Shown piece after piece: positions 16,086 to 23,986 of a stretch of 64,000 nt of DNA. The position numbers and the translations under genes were made by a program. The stretch is from Streptomyces sp. HB132 (GTDB lineage: Bacteria > Actinomycetota > Actinomycetes > Streptomycetales > Streptomycetaceae), in assembly GCF_016909575.1 (NCBI RefSeq), contig NZ_JAFBGA010000011.1, forward strand, positions 1-64,000. The letters run 5' to 3'. Below the pieces are notes generated by a model. It saw only the letters and a program-made list of their open reading frames with translations. It had not been told where the DNA came from and searched no databases. Position 1 is the stretch's first letter; each line of letters starts with the position of its first letter.

Positions 16086-18481
16086 TACTGGCAGGCCTCG
16101 CAGGACTCGGGGTTTTCGAGGGAACAGGCGAGCGCGTCCGCGTCGGGAGCCGACGCCTGCTGTACGGGAATGGGGGCGGCGGCCGACGCCGCGCCGGATG
16201 CCGCGCGGGCGATCCGGGTCGCCGGGCGCGAGCGCAGGTAGTACGTCGTCTTCAGCCCCTGCTTCCAGGCGTACGCGTACATCGAGGAGAGCTTGCCGAT
16301 CGTCGGCGTCTCCAGGAAAAGGTTCAGCGACTGGCTCTGGTCGAGGAACGGCGTACGGGCCGCCGCCATGTCGATCAGGCCGCGCTGCGGGATCTCCCAC
16401 GCCGTGCGGTACAGCGCCCGTACGTCCTCGGGGATCCAGGCGAAGCCCTGAACGGAGCCGCTCGCCTCGCGCAGTGCCTCACGGGTCCGGGCGTCCCAGA
16501 CGCCGAGCTTCTTCAGCTCGTCCACGAGGTAGGCGTTGACCTGGAGGAACTCACCGCTGAGCGTCTCGCGCTTGAAGAGGTTGGAGACCTGCGGCTCGAT
16601 GCACTCGTACACCCCGGCGATCGAGGCGATCGTCGCGGTCGGCGCGATGGCGAGCAGCAGGGAGTTGCGCATCCCGGTCTTCGCGACCCTGGCGCGCAGC
16701 GCGTCCCAGCGCTCCGGCCAGTTCAGCTCGGTGTCGTAGTGGTCGGGGTGCAGTACGCCCCGGGCGGCGCGGGTCTCGGACCACGCGGGCAGCGGGCCGG
16801 ACCTCTCCGCGAGGTCGCAGGAGGCCTCGTAGGCGGCGAGCATGATCCGCTCGGAGATCCTCGTCGACAGCGCGCGGGCCCCGGGGGAGTCGAACGGCAG
16901 CCGCAGCTGGAAGAAGACGTCCTGCAGGCCCATCGCGCCCAGGCCCACCGGCCGCCAGCGGGCGTTGGAACGGCCGGCCTGCTCGGTCGGGTAGAAGTTG
17001 ATGTCCACGACCCGGTCCAGGAAGGTCACGGCGGTGCGCACGGTGGCGTCCAGCCGCTCCCAGTCGATGGTGCCGTCGGCGACGAACGCGCCGAGATTGA
17101 CCGAACCGAGGTTGCAGACGGCCGTCTCGCCGTCGTCGGTGACTTCGAGGATCTCGGTGCAGAGGTTCGAGGAGTGCACGACCCGGCCCGGCTCGGCGGT
17201 CTGGTTCGCCGTGCGGTTGGAGGCGTCCTTGAACGTCATCCAGCCCTGGCCGGTCTGCGCGAGGGTGCGCATCATGCGGCCGTACAGCTCACGGGCCGGC
17301 ATCGTCCTGCGGGCCAGCCCCTTCGCCTCGGCCGAGCGGTACGCCGCGTCGAACTCGTCGCCCCACAGGTCCACCAGCTCGGGGGCGTCGGCGGGAGAGA
17401 ACAGCGACCACTCCGTGTCCGCGTCGACACGGCGCATGAACTCGTCAGGGATCCAGTGCGCGAGGTTGAGGTTGTGCGTACGCCGCTGGTCCTCGCCGGT
17501 GTTGTCGCGCAGCTCGAGGAACTCCTCGATGTCCGCGTGCCAGGTCTCCAGGTAGACGGCGGCGGCGCCCTTGCGCCGGCCTCCCTGGTTGACCGCGGCG
17601 ACCGAGGCGTCGAGCGTCTTGAGGAACGGCACGATGCCGTTGGAGTGCCCGTTGGTGCCCCGGATGAGTGAACCCCGGGCGCGGACACGGGAGTACGAGA
17701 GACCGATGCCGCCCGCGTGCTTGGACAGGCGCGCCACCTGGTGGTAGCGGTCGTAGATCGAGTCGAGCTCGTCCAGCGGCGAGTCCAGCAGATAGCAGGA
17801 GGACATCTGCGGGTGGCGGGTGCCGGAGTTGAAGAGGGTGGGGGAGGAGGGCAGGTAGTCCAGCCGGCTCATCAGGCCGTACAGCGCTGCCACTTCCTCC
17901 AGGGCCCGCTCGGAGGTGTCCTCGGCGAGGCCCGCGGCGACGCGCAGCATGAAGTGCTGCGGGGTCTCGATCACGTGGCGGGTGAGCGGGTGGCGCAGCA
18001 GGTACCGGCTGTGCAGCGTGCGCAGCCCGAAGTAGCCGAAGCGGTCGTCGGCGCCGTCGGCGAGCGCCCGGTCGACCAGGGCGTCGAGAGCGGCGGCGTG
18101 CAGCGTGACGAACTCGGCCGTGCGGTCGGCGATCAGACCCTCGCGATGCCCGACGGCGACCGACGACGAGAAGGAGACAGCGCCCTGGCCGGCGGCCTCG
18201 TCCGCCACGGCCCGGGTGAGCAGCCGCGCGGCGAGCCGGGAGTAGGCCGGGTCCTCGGAGATCAGACCTGCGGCCGCCTCGGTGGCCAGCGACCGCAGCT
18301 CCGCCTCGTCCGACCGGGCGTTGCGGCCGCGCAGCGCGGCGGCGGCGACCCGCCCGGGGTCGGTGTCGGGCAGATCGGCCGTGAGGCCGGTCAGGGTCCG
18401 CAGCAGTGCGGTCCCGGGCGCGTCGGGCGTGTGGCCTTCGAGTTCCGTGGCTGAAACCGGGTCGGCTGGCGCGATGGTCAC
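16085..18481 (-). CDS. nrdA: Ribonucleotide reductase class Ia, alpha subunit
   Basis: A 798-residue catalytic subunit reducing ribonucleoside diphosphates. The ten-stranded barrel motifs are present, including SSCYLLDSPLDELDSIYDR, NLCTEILEV and the C-terminal CEAC pair that relays electrons from thioredoxin or glutaredoxin-like donors. The N-terminal 55-60 residues lack a convincing ATP-cone. The GTG at 18481 is preceded by GAGGGA and by the cobalamin riboswitch leader, the arrangement known for Streptomyces class Ia nrdAB, where vitamin B12 shuts it off in favour of the class II enzyme NrdJ. Confidence 0.95.
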   Translation of the reverse strand: MTIAPADPVSATELEGHTPDAPGTALLRTLTGLTADLPDTDPGRVAAAALRGRNARSDEAELRSLATEAAAGLISEDPAYSRLAARLLTRAVADEAAGQGAVSFSSSVAVGHREGLIADRTAEFVTLHAAALDALVDRALADGADDRFGYFGLRTLHSRYLLRHPLTRHVIETPQHFMLRVAAGLAEDTSERALEEVAALYGLMSRLDYLPSSPTLFNSGTRHPQMSSCYLLDSPLDELDSIYDRYHQVARLSKHAGGIGLSYSRVRARGSLIRGTNGHSNGIVPFLKTLDASVAAVNQGGRRKGAAAVYLETWHADIEEFLELRDNTGEDQRRTHNLNLAHWIPDEFMRRVDADTEWSLFSPADAPELVDLWGDEFDAAYRSAEAKGLARRTMPARELYGRMMRTLAQTGQGWMTFKDASNRTANQTAEPGRVVHSSNLCTEILEVTDDGETAVCNLGSVNLGAFVADGTIDWERLDATVRTAVTFLDRVVDINFYPTEQAGRSNARWRPVGLGAMGLQDVFFQLRLPFDSPGARALSTRISERIMLAAYEASCDLAERSGPLPAWSETRAARGVLHPDHYDTELNWPERWDALRARVAKTGMRNSLLLAIAPTATIASIAGVYECIEPQVSNLFKRETLSGEFLQVNAYLVDELKKLGVWDARTREALREASGSVQGFAWIPEDVRALYRTAWEIPQRGLIDMAAARTPFLDQSQSLNLFLETPTIGKLSSMYAYAWKQGLKTTYYLRSRPATRIARAASGAASAAAPIPVQQASAPDADALACSLENPESCEACQ

Positions 18482-18628
18482 TGGGGCTATCCCTCGCTCG
18501 GCTCGGGGCCTGCGGGAGCGGGGCAGCCGGGCACGGAGGCACCCGGGGAGGGGCGGCGCGGCGCACGGCGTCCACCGGCCCTCCGCGGGGCCCGGACGTC
18601 TCTGCGTCCGGTTCGGTCGAGCCGGACG

Positions 18629-18732
18629 CGCTGTCGACAGGTCTTCGGACTATCGCGGTGCACAGAAGCACACCGGTCACACCGTTGCGGGACAGTTCCG
18701 GATTCGCACCGGATTCCCCTGCGGCGACAGCG
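18629..18732 (-). promoter_or_regulatory. Cobalamin (B12) riboswitch aptamer in the nrdA leader
   Basis: On the minus strand the conserved core GGGGAATCCGGTGCGAATCC is followed by the CTGTCCCGCAAC box (complement of 18684-18695) and by AGTCCGAAGACCTGTC (complement of 18636-18651). The closing P1 helix is an 8-bp pairing of CGCTGTCG (18732-18725) with CGACAGCG (18636-18629). A GCGTCCGG/CCGGACGC hairpin (18604-18629) follows as probable expression platform. In Streptomyces this element represses nrdAB when adenosylcobalamin is present. Confidence 0.93.
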
Positions 18733-18738
18733 AGGTCG

Positions 18739-18786
18739 AGCATACATGTGGGGGCTGCTGATTGAGGCAGCCCCCACATGTAGTGT
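18739..18786 (-). promoter_or_regulatory. nrdAB promoter with paired NrdR-like boxes
   Basis: TATGCT (minus strand 18744-18739) is a good -10 that would start transcription at about 18732, exactly at riboswitch P1. Two 16-bp boxes centred on ACATGT (18739-18754 and 18771-18786) share CCCCCACATGTA and are 32 bp apart centre to centre. That is the three-turn spacing known for tandem NrdR boxes. The second contains ACATGTAGTGT, close to the NrdR consensus right half. Confidence 0.72.
18743..18782 (-). terminator. Perfect inverted repeat behind the GNAT gene
   Basis: 16-bp perfect stem (18743-18758 with 18767-18782) and an 8-nt loop, starting 15 bp past the GNAT stop. It can terminate the GNAT transcript, and its arms coincide with the two NrdR-like boxes of nrdA. 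Confidence 0.65.
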
Positions 18787-18797
18787 CGCGGCGCGGT

Positions 18798-19298
18798 TCA
18801 GAGCTCCAGGCGGAATGTCAGGAGTACGAAGCCGGGCAGCGGACTCCAGTCCCGCTCCGGGGACCGCGCGAAGCCCAGCCGCCGGTAGATCCCATGGGCG
18901 GCCGACATGGACGACTGCGTCGACAGCACGATGCCGGACAGCCCTCCGCGAGCCCGTGCCCGGTCGATGCAGGCCCGTACGAGCGCCTCACCCACGCCCC
19001 GGCCACGGGCCTCCGGCGAGACGGCCAGCATCCTGAACTCCGCCTCGTCCTTCCCCGCGATGTCCGCCCACGGACTGCCCGGCTCGACGTAGGTGACACC
19101 ACCCAGCAGCCGGCCGTCGTCGTCCAGCGCGACCAGCACCTCGGCCTCGGCCGCACGCCGCTCCACGGCGCGGAGCTGCTCCAGGTAGGGGTCGCCGGCG
19201 CCGAAGTCCAGCAGACCGTCTCCGAGATACGCCTGAGCGGTGATCTCGCCGAGTTCCTCGAACTGATCCCGGCGGACCGGCCTGATCGATGCGTCCAT
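18798..19298 (-). CDS. GNAT-family N-acetyltransferase
   Basis: A 166-residue single GNAT domain. The acetyl-CoA pyrophosphate loop is ARGRGVGEALV (about 97-107), preceded by the beta-4 strand FRMLAVSPEARG, and the C-terminal AHGIYRRLGF motif is also present. Acceptor substrate cannot be predicted. It lies between the mctP terminator and the nrdA promoter and is transcribed alone, ending at the 18743-18782 hairpin. Confidence 0.85.
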   Translation of the reverse strand: MDASIRPVRRDQFEELGEITAQAYLGDGLLDFGAGDPYLEQLRAVERRAAEAEVLVALDDDGRLLGGVTYVEPGSPWADIAGKDEAEFRMLAVSPEARGRGVGEALVRACIDRARARGGLSGIVLSTQSSMSAAHGIYRRLGFARSPERDWSPLPGFVLLTFRLEL

Positions 19299-19383
19299 GG
19301 GCCGCAGTCTGCCGCAGAGGGGGAGCGTGGCGCGCCCCGTTTTGACGGCGGCACCGCTCTCGCGGGCCCTGCCCGGTACGACG

Positions 19384-19413
19384 CCGTCCCGGCAGGTGGA
19401 CCTGCCGGGACGG
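19384..19413 (-). terminator. Terminator behind mctP
   Basis: 13-bp perfect stem (19384-19396 with 19401-19413), loop TGGA, 31 bp beyond the permease stop on the minus strand. Confidence 0.78.
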
Positions 19414-19444
19414 ACGGATGTCACGCCGGACGACTGCCGAGGGA

Positions 19445-21079
19445 TCAGTGACCGCCCGGCGCGCCCGCCGTGGCCGGCGGGAGCTCGGCCTTGACGCCCG
19501 GGTCGCCCACGTCCGCGGTGTAGTCGGACGGCGAGGTCTCGTCCACACCGGCCGGTGCCTTCAGCGCGTTGAGGACGAAGGTCAGCACGACCACGACGAC
19601 GATGTTCAGCACGATCGCGGTGAGACCGATGTAGCCGATCTCGCCGATGCCCGGGATCTCCTTCGAGGAACCGCCGAAGTGCTTCTGGGTCGGGCTGGCG
19701 ACGCCGTACGCGGCCGCCGTGCCGTAGAGCATGCCGACCGCCCAGCCGGCGAGCAGGGCCCAGCGGTGGAACCACCGGGTGAACAGGCCGCCCACGAGGG
19801 CCGGCATGGTCTGCAGGATCCAGATACCGCCCAGCAGCTGGAAGTTGATCGCGACCGTCTTGTCCATGGTGAGGACGAAGGCGAGCGCGCCGACCTTGAC
19901 CAGCAGCGAGACCAGCTTGGAGACCTTCGTCTCCTGGGCCGGGGTCGCGTCGGGCTTGATGAAGTCCTTGTAGATGTTGCGGGTGAAGAGGTTCGCCGCG
20001 GCGATCGACATGATCGCGGCCGGTACCAGGGCGCCGATGCCGATCGCGGCGAAGGCCACGCCCGCGAACCAGTCGGGGAACATGGTCTCGAACAGCTGGG
20101 GGATCGCGAGCTGGCCGTTGTCCACCTTGATCCCGGCGGCGATCGCCATGAATCCGAGCAGGGCCAGCAGACCCAGCATCAGCGAGTACAGCGGCAGGAT
20201 CGTGGTGTTGCGCCGGATCACCTCACGGCTGCGGCTGGAGAGCGTCGCCGTGATGGAGTGCGGGTACATGAAGAGGGCCAGGGCCGAGCCCAGAGCCAGT
20301 GTCGCGTAACCCCACTGGCCCATGTCGCCGGGCACCAGCGCGCCGCGCGGCTGGCCCGTCGCCTCGTTGGTCTGTGCGAACGCCTCGCCCGCCTTGGAGA
20401 AGATCTCGTCGAAGCCGCCGAGCTTGATCGGGATGTAGATGATCGCCACGGCGATGACCAGGTAGATCAGGCCGTCCTTGACGAACGCGATGAGCGCGGG
20501 CGCGCGCAGTCCCGAGGAGTAGGTGTACGCGGCGAGGACCGCGAAGGCGATCAGCAGCGGCAGGTCCTTGATGAACCAGTGTGTGGTCTCGCCGCCGCCG
20601 ACGCCCATGACGTCCAGCACGGCCTGGATGCCGACCAGCTGGAGCGCGATGTACGGCATCGTCGCGAGGATGCCGGTGAGGGCGACCGCCAGCGAGAGCC
20701 CCTTCGAGCCGAAGCGGCCCCGGACGAAGTCCGAGGTGGTGACGTAGCCGTGCTTGTGCGACACGGACCACAGACGCGGCAGGAAGGTGAAGATCAGCGG
20801 ATAGACGAGGATCGTGTACGGGACGGCGAAGAAGCCGGCCGCACCCGCCGCGTAGATCGCCGCGGGCACCGCGACGAAGGTGTACGCCGTGTAGAGGTCG
20901 CCGCCCAGCAGGAACCAGGTGACCCAGGTGCCGAACGACCGTCCGCCCAGGCCCCATTCGTCGAGGCTGGCCTCGTTCTCGGCCTTCCGCCAGCGCGAGG
21001 CCATGAATCCGATGACCGTGACGGCCAGGAAGAAGAAGATGAATACGGCGAGTGCGACGCCGTTCACGCCGTCCTTCAT
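19445..21079 (-). CDS. mctP: Sodium:solute symporter, monocarboxylate permease MctP-like
   Basis: A 544-residue polytopic protein with about 13 membrane helices of the SSS fold (LeuT superfamily). Helices 1-3 (AVFIFFFLAVTVIGF, TWFLLGGDLYTAYTF) and the unwound core segment are clear. It most resembles the MctP subgroup that imports acetate, lactate, pyruvate or other monocarboxylates. The preceding 84-residue DUF3311 gene overlaps by ATGA. That small partner plus permease arrangement is characteristic. The hydrophilic C-terminus of about 35 residues is Pro/Ala-rich. Confidence 0.85.
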   Translation of the reverse strand: MKDGVNGVALAVFIFFFLAVTVIGFMASRWRKAENEASLDEWGLGGRSFGTWVTWFLLGGDLYTAYTFVAVPAAIYAAGAAGFFAVPYTILVYPLIFTFLPRLWSVSHKHGYVTTSDFVRGRFGSKGLSLAVALTGILATMPYIALQLVGIQAVLDVMGVGGGETTHWFIKDLPLLIAFAVLAAYTYSSGLRAPALIAFVKDGLIYLVIAVAIIYIPIKLGGFDEIFSKAGEAFAQTNEATGQPRGALVPGDMGQWGYATLALGSALALFMYPHSITATLSSRSREVIRRNTTILPLYSLMLGLLALLGFMAIAAGIKVDNGQLAIPQLFETMFPDWFAGVAFAAIGIGALVPAAIMSIAAANLFTRNIYKDFIKPDATPAQETKVSKLVSLLVKVGALAFVLTMDKTVAINFQLLGGIWILQTMPALVGGLFTRWFHRWALLAGWAVGMLYGTAAAYGVASPTQKHFGGSSKEIPGIGEIGYIGLTAIVLNIVVVVVLTFVLNALKAPAGVDETSPSDYTADVGDPGVKAELPPATAGAPGGH

Positions 21080-21330
21080 GCTGACGCACCCCCGTTGCGG
21101 GCACGCTGGTCACGCTGCCACAGCTTGTAAGCGATCATGGTCAGAACGGTCGAGACCAGCACCCAGAGCATCTGGTACCAGTAGAAGAACGGGATGCCGA
21201 TGAAGGTCGGTTCGAGCTTCGCGTACGAACTGACCCAGAGCAGCGCCACGAACGGGGCGATCAGACATAGTGCGATGACCACCCTGGCGGGTGTTACCGT
21301 CGGTGGTTTCGCACCGGTTTCTTCTTGCAT
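21076..21330 (-). CDS. DUF3311 small membrane partner of the permease
   Basis: An 84-residue protein with two membrane helices (about 14-33 and 43-68) and a basic C-terminus. DUF3311 proteins are encoded immediately before SSS-family monocarboxylate permeases, and the ATGA overlap with mctP shows coupled translation. It is probably a small accessory subunit, by analogy with two-component symporters such as YhdT-PanF. That role is an inference. Confidence 0.85.
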   Translation of the reverse strand: MQEETGAKPPTVTPARVVIALCLIAPFVALLWVSSYAKLEPTFIGIPFFYWYQMLWVLVSTVLTMIAYKLWQRDQRARNGGASA

Positions 21331-21444
21331 GTGGCGACTCCGTCCCCTCGCTGATCACCTGTGTAATGCGCAGGAAATCTAAGCGAGAGTTCCGGCCACC
21401 GTCACCCCCCGTCCGCATTGCGGTCCTGCAACGGTCCGGTGTCG

Positions 21445-21494
21445 CCCGGAACGTCCGATCCCCCCGCGTGTGCAGGGGGATCGGACGTTCCGGG
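21445..21494 (-). terminator. Long perfect hairpin behind dasR
   Basis: 20-bp perfect stem (21445-21464 with 21475-21494) and a 10-nt loop, just past the dasR stop. It isolates dasR from the DUF3311-mctP operon. Confidence 0.85.
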
Positions 21495-21507
21495 GGCCGG
21501 GCCGGTC

Positions 21508-22272
21508 TCAGTCCGTGGGGCGCTTCAGGCGGGCCACGAACTTGTACCGGTCGCCCCGGTACACCGAGCGCACCCACTCCACCGGTTCGCCGTCACCGTC
21601 GATCGAATGGCGGGACAGCATGAGCATCGGAAGGCCGACGTCGGTGCCGAGCAGACCCGCCTCGCGCGGCGTGGCGAGCGAGGTCTCGATGGTCTCCTCC
21701 GCCTCGGCGAGCCGGACGTCGTACACCTCGGCCAGTGCGGTGTAGAGCGAGGTGTACTTCACCAGCGAACGGCGCAGCGCGGGAAAGCGCTTCGCCGAGA
21801 GGTGGGTGGTCTCGATGGCCATCGGTTCGCCGCTGGCGAGCCTGAGCCGTTCGATCCGCAGTACCCGCCCTCCCGCCGTGATGTCGAGCAGTCCGGCGAG
21901 CGTGTCGTCCGCCGTGACGTAGCCGATGTCCAGGAGCTGGGACGTGGGTTCCAGGCCCTGGGCGCGCATGTCCTCGGTGTACGAGGTGAGTTGCAGCGCC
22001 TGGGAGACCTTCGGCTTGGCGACGAAGGTGCCCTTGCCCTGGATGCGTTCCAGCCGGCCTTCGACCACGAGCTCCTGGAGGGCCTGGCGCACGGTGGTGC
22101 GTGAGGTGTCGAACTCCGCGGCCAGGGTCCGCTCGGGCGGCACCGGGGTGCCCGGCGGCATGGTGTCCGTCATGTCGAGGAGATGGCGCTTGAGCCGGTA
22201 GTACTTGGGGACGCGTGCGGTACGCGCACCCGCACCGGTCTCGCTCGTGCTGCTGCCCCCGTCGGCACCCAT
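21508..22272 (-). CDS. dasR: GntR/HutC-family global regulator DasR
   Basis: A 254-residue regulator, the exact length of S. coelicolor DasR. An N-terminal winged HTH (about 20-90, PPERTLAAEFDTSRTTVRQALQEL split here as the recognition region) is followed by a UTRA effector domain (about 105-245) that binds glucosamine-6-phosphate and related metabolites to release DNA. DasR represses chitin and N-acetylglucosamine uptake and catabolism and links nutrient state to development and antibiotics. Start MGADGG at 22272 was chosen over upstream in-frame codons by length. It is divergent from dasA, whose promoter carries its operators. Confidence 0.96.
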   Translation of the reverse strand: MGADGGSSTSETGAGARTARVPKYYRLKRHLLDMTDTMPPGTPVPPERTLAAEFDTSRTTVRQALQELVVEGRLERIQGKGTFVAKPKVSQALQLTSYTEDMRAQGLEPTSQLLDIGYVTADDTLAGLLDITAGGRVLRIERLRLASGEPMAIETTHLSAKRFPALRRSLVKYTSLYTALAEVYDVRLAEAEETIETSLATPREAGLLGTDVGLPMLMLSRHSIDGDGEPVEWVRSVYRGDRYKFVARLKRPTD

Positions 22273-22418
22273 GGCCCGCCTTCCCGACTGCTGCGTTGCT
22301 GCCGTCACCGGCTCCTCCGTCTGTCGCGGCTCACATGGTGGCACGGCCTCGTCACGGGTCGTCGCCCTCCCTCAGGTGTCGGTCCGATAACGGACGCGAG
22401 TGCACTTCTTATACACCC

Positions 22419-22447
22419 TTGACACCCCTAAAGGTCTAGGCCAAGCT
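22419..22447 (+). promoter_or_regulatory. dasA promoter
   Basis: TTGACA at 22419-22424 is a perfect -35. CAAGCT at 22442-22447, 17 bp on, is the best -10. The two DasR-type boxes overlap or directly follow this promoter. Confidence 0.55.
22430..22445. promoter_or_regulatory. DasR operator (dre)-like box 1 of dasA
   Basis: AAAGGTCTAGGCCAAG matches the DasR consensus (ACTGGTCTAGACCACT) at 11 of 16 positions, including the GGTCTAG core. It lies between the -35 and -10 of dasA. Confidence 0.6.
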
Positions 22448-22453
22448 CCCGGT

Positions 22454-22469
22454 ACTGGTCTAAACCATT
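22454..22469. promoter_or_regulatory. DasR operator (dre) of dasA
   Basis: ACTGGTCTAAACCATT matches the dre consensus at nearly every position. It is followed by a further half site AGACCAG at 22472-22478. Located about 90 bp upstream of the dasA start, just past the promoter, so bound DasR would block transcription. Confidence 0.9.
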
Positions 22470-22558
22470 AAAGACCAGGTCCCAGACCCACAGGTAGCGC
22501 CAGGCGTACGTCTTCGCGGTGGGCGGGGGGTTGCTGGTATCCCTGAGGAGGGTGTGGC

Positions 22559-23857
22559 ATGAAGCGCAAGCTCATTGCGGCAGTAGGCGTCGCAGCGATG
22601 ATGACCGGAATCGCGGCGTGTGGTGGGGACAGTGACGACAACGCTTCGAAGGACCCGAAGGACCGCACCGAGAGCCTGACGGTCTGGCTCATGGTCGACG
22701 CGCAGAGCACCTGGCCGGAACTGGTCAAGGACGTCAACGCGCAGTTCAAGAAGAAGTACCCCAAGGTCAAGGTGAACGTCCAGTACCAGCAGTGGGCGGA
22801 CAAGGCCAAGAAGCTCGACACATCCCTCGGCGGCGACAAGTTCCCGGATGTCGTCGAGCTCGGCAACACCGAGACGATGCAGTACATCCTCAACGGCGCC
22901 CTGGCCGAGATCGACCCCAAGAAGTACGACAACTCGGACACCTGGATCAAGGGCCTCAAGGACACCTGCGCCTTCGAGGGCAAGCAGTTCTGCGTGCCCT
23001 ACTACGCGGGTGCCCGTGTCGCGGTCTACAACAAGGACATGCTCAAGAAGGGCACCGGCAGCGACGCCCTTCCGCAGACCGAGGACGAGATGCTCGCCGC
23101 ACTCGACAAGGTCTCGGCCGAGTACGGCAAGAAGGACAAGCGCTTCTCGTCCCTCTACCTGCCGGGCCGCTACTGGTACGCGGCCATGTCCTACGTCGCG
23201 GCCTACGGTGGCTCCATCGCCGAGTACGACGAGGGCGCGAAGGAGTGGAAGGGCAACCTCTCCGCCCCCGAGTCCCAGAAGGGCATCGAGCACTTCGTCG
23301 ACCTGGTCAAGAAGTACAACAAAGCCGACCAGACCAAGGACGAGCAGGACCACGCCAACGTGATGGCCAACGAGAAGGCGGCCCTGATCTACGGCAACGG
23401 CTGGGAGGCCGGCTCCGTCGTCGACGGTGCCAACAACGGCAACCCGAAGCTCGAGGGCAAGATCGGCACGGCCGGTATGCCCGGCCCCGACGGCAAGGCC
23501 CTCCCGTCCTTCATCGGCGGTTCGGACCTCGCGGTGACCGCCAAGTCCAAGGTCACCGACCTGGGCGAGGAGTGGATCTCGATGTTCACCAGCGAGAAGT
23601 CGCAGGAGGTGCTCACCTCCAAGAACATCCTTCCGAACAACGAGAAGCAGCTCGAGCCGCTGAAGTCGAAGCCTGAGACGGCCGCAGTCGCCAACGCCGT
23701 GCCGGACGCCTGGTTCACGCCGATCGCGCCGGGCTGGACCTCGATCGAGAAGGAGGAGGTCCTGGAGAACATGCTCCTGGAGATCCTCAAGGGCGCCTCG
23801 GTCGCCGACTCCGCCAAGAAGGCCGACGACAAGATCAACGAGCTCATCAACAAGTAG
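22559..23857 (+). CDS. dasA: Chitobiose ABC transporter substrate-binding lipoprotein DasA
   Basis: A 432-residue extracellular lipoprotein. Signal peptide 1-20 ends in the lipobox IAAC with Cys21 as lipid-attachment site. The rest is a family 1 (CUT1) sugar-binding fold. In Streptomyces DasA binds N,N'-diacetylchitobiose and feeds DasBC and the shared ATPase MsiK, which is encoded elsewhere and not in this window. A rho-independent-type hairpin separates it from dasB, so dasA mRNA should exceed dasBC, as usual for binding proteins. Controlled by DasR. Confidence 0.94.
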   Translation: MKRKLIAAVGVAAMMTGIAACGGDSDDNASKDPKDRTESLTVWLMVDAQSTWPELVKDVNAQFKKKYPKVKVNVQYQQWADKAKKLDTSLGGDKFPDVVELGNTETMQYILNGALAEIDPKKYDNSDTWIKGLKDTCAFEGKQFCVPYYAGARVAVYNKDMLKKGTGSDALPQTEDEMLAALDKVSAEYGKKDKRFSSLYLPGRYWYAAMSYVAAYGGSIAEYDEGAKEWKGNLSAPESQKGIEHFVDLVKKYNKADQTKDEQDHANVMANEKAALIYGNGWEAGSVVDGANNGNPKLEGKIGTAGMPGPDGKALPSFIGGSDLAVTAKSKVTDLGEEWISMFTSEKSQEVLTSKNILPNNEKQLEPLKSKPETAAVANAVPDAWFTPIAPGWTSIEKEEVLENMLLEILKGASVADSAKKADDKINELINK

Positions 23858-23882
23858 TCCCCGGGCCTTCGGCTCTCCAGGT

Positions 23883-23922
23883 GGGGGTCCGGCGAAGACC
23901 GGGCCCCCGCCCCCCCTTTTTT
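23883..23922 (+). terminator. Attenuating terminator between dasA and dasB
   Basis: Ten-bp stem with one G-U pair (23883-23892 with 23899-23908), loop CGAAGA, then a C run and six T (23917-23922). One of the few hairpins here with a real T tract. Confidence 0.8.
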
Positions 23923-23986
23923 CTCAGGTAGAAACGCCGTGATTCCCGGGTGCAGATCCCGGGGATCCCGATGGAAGGTCAGTCAC

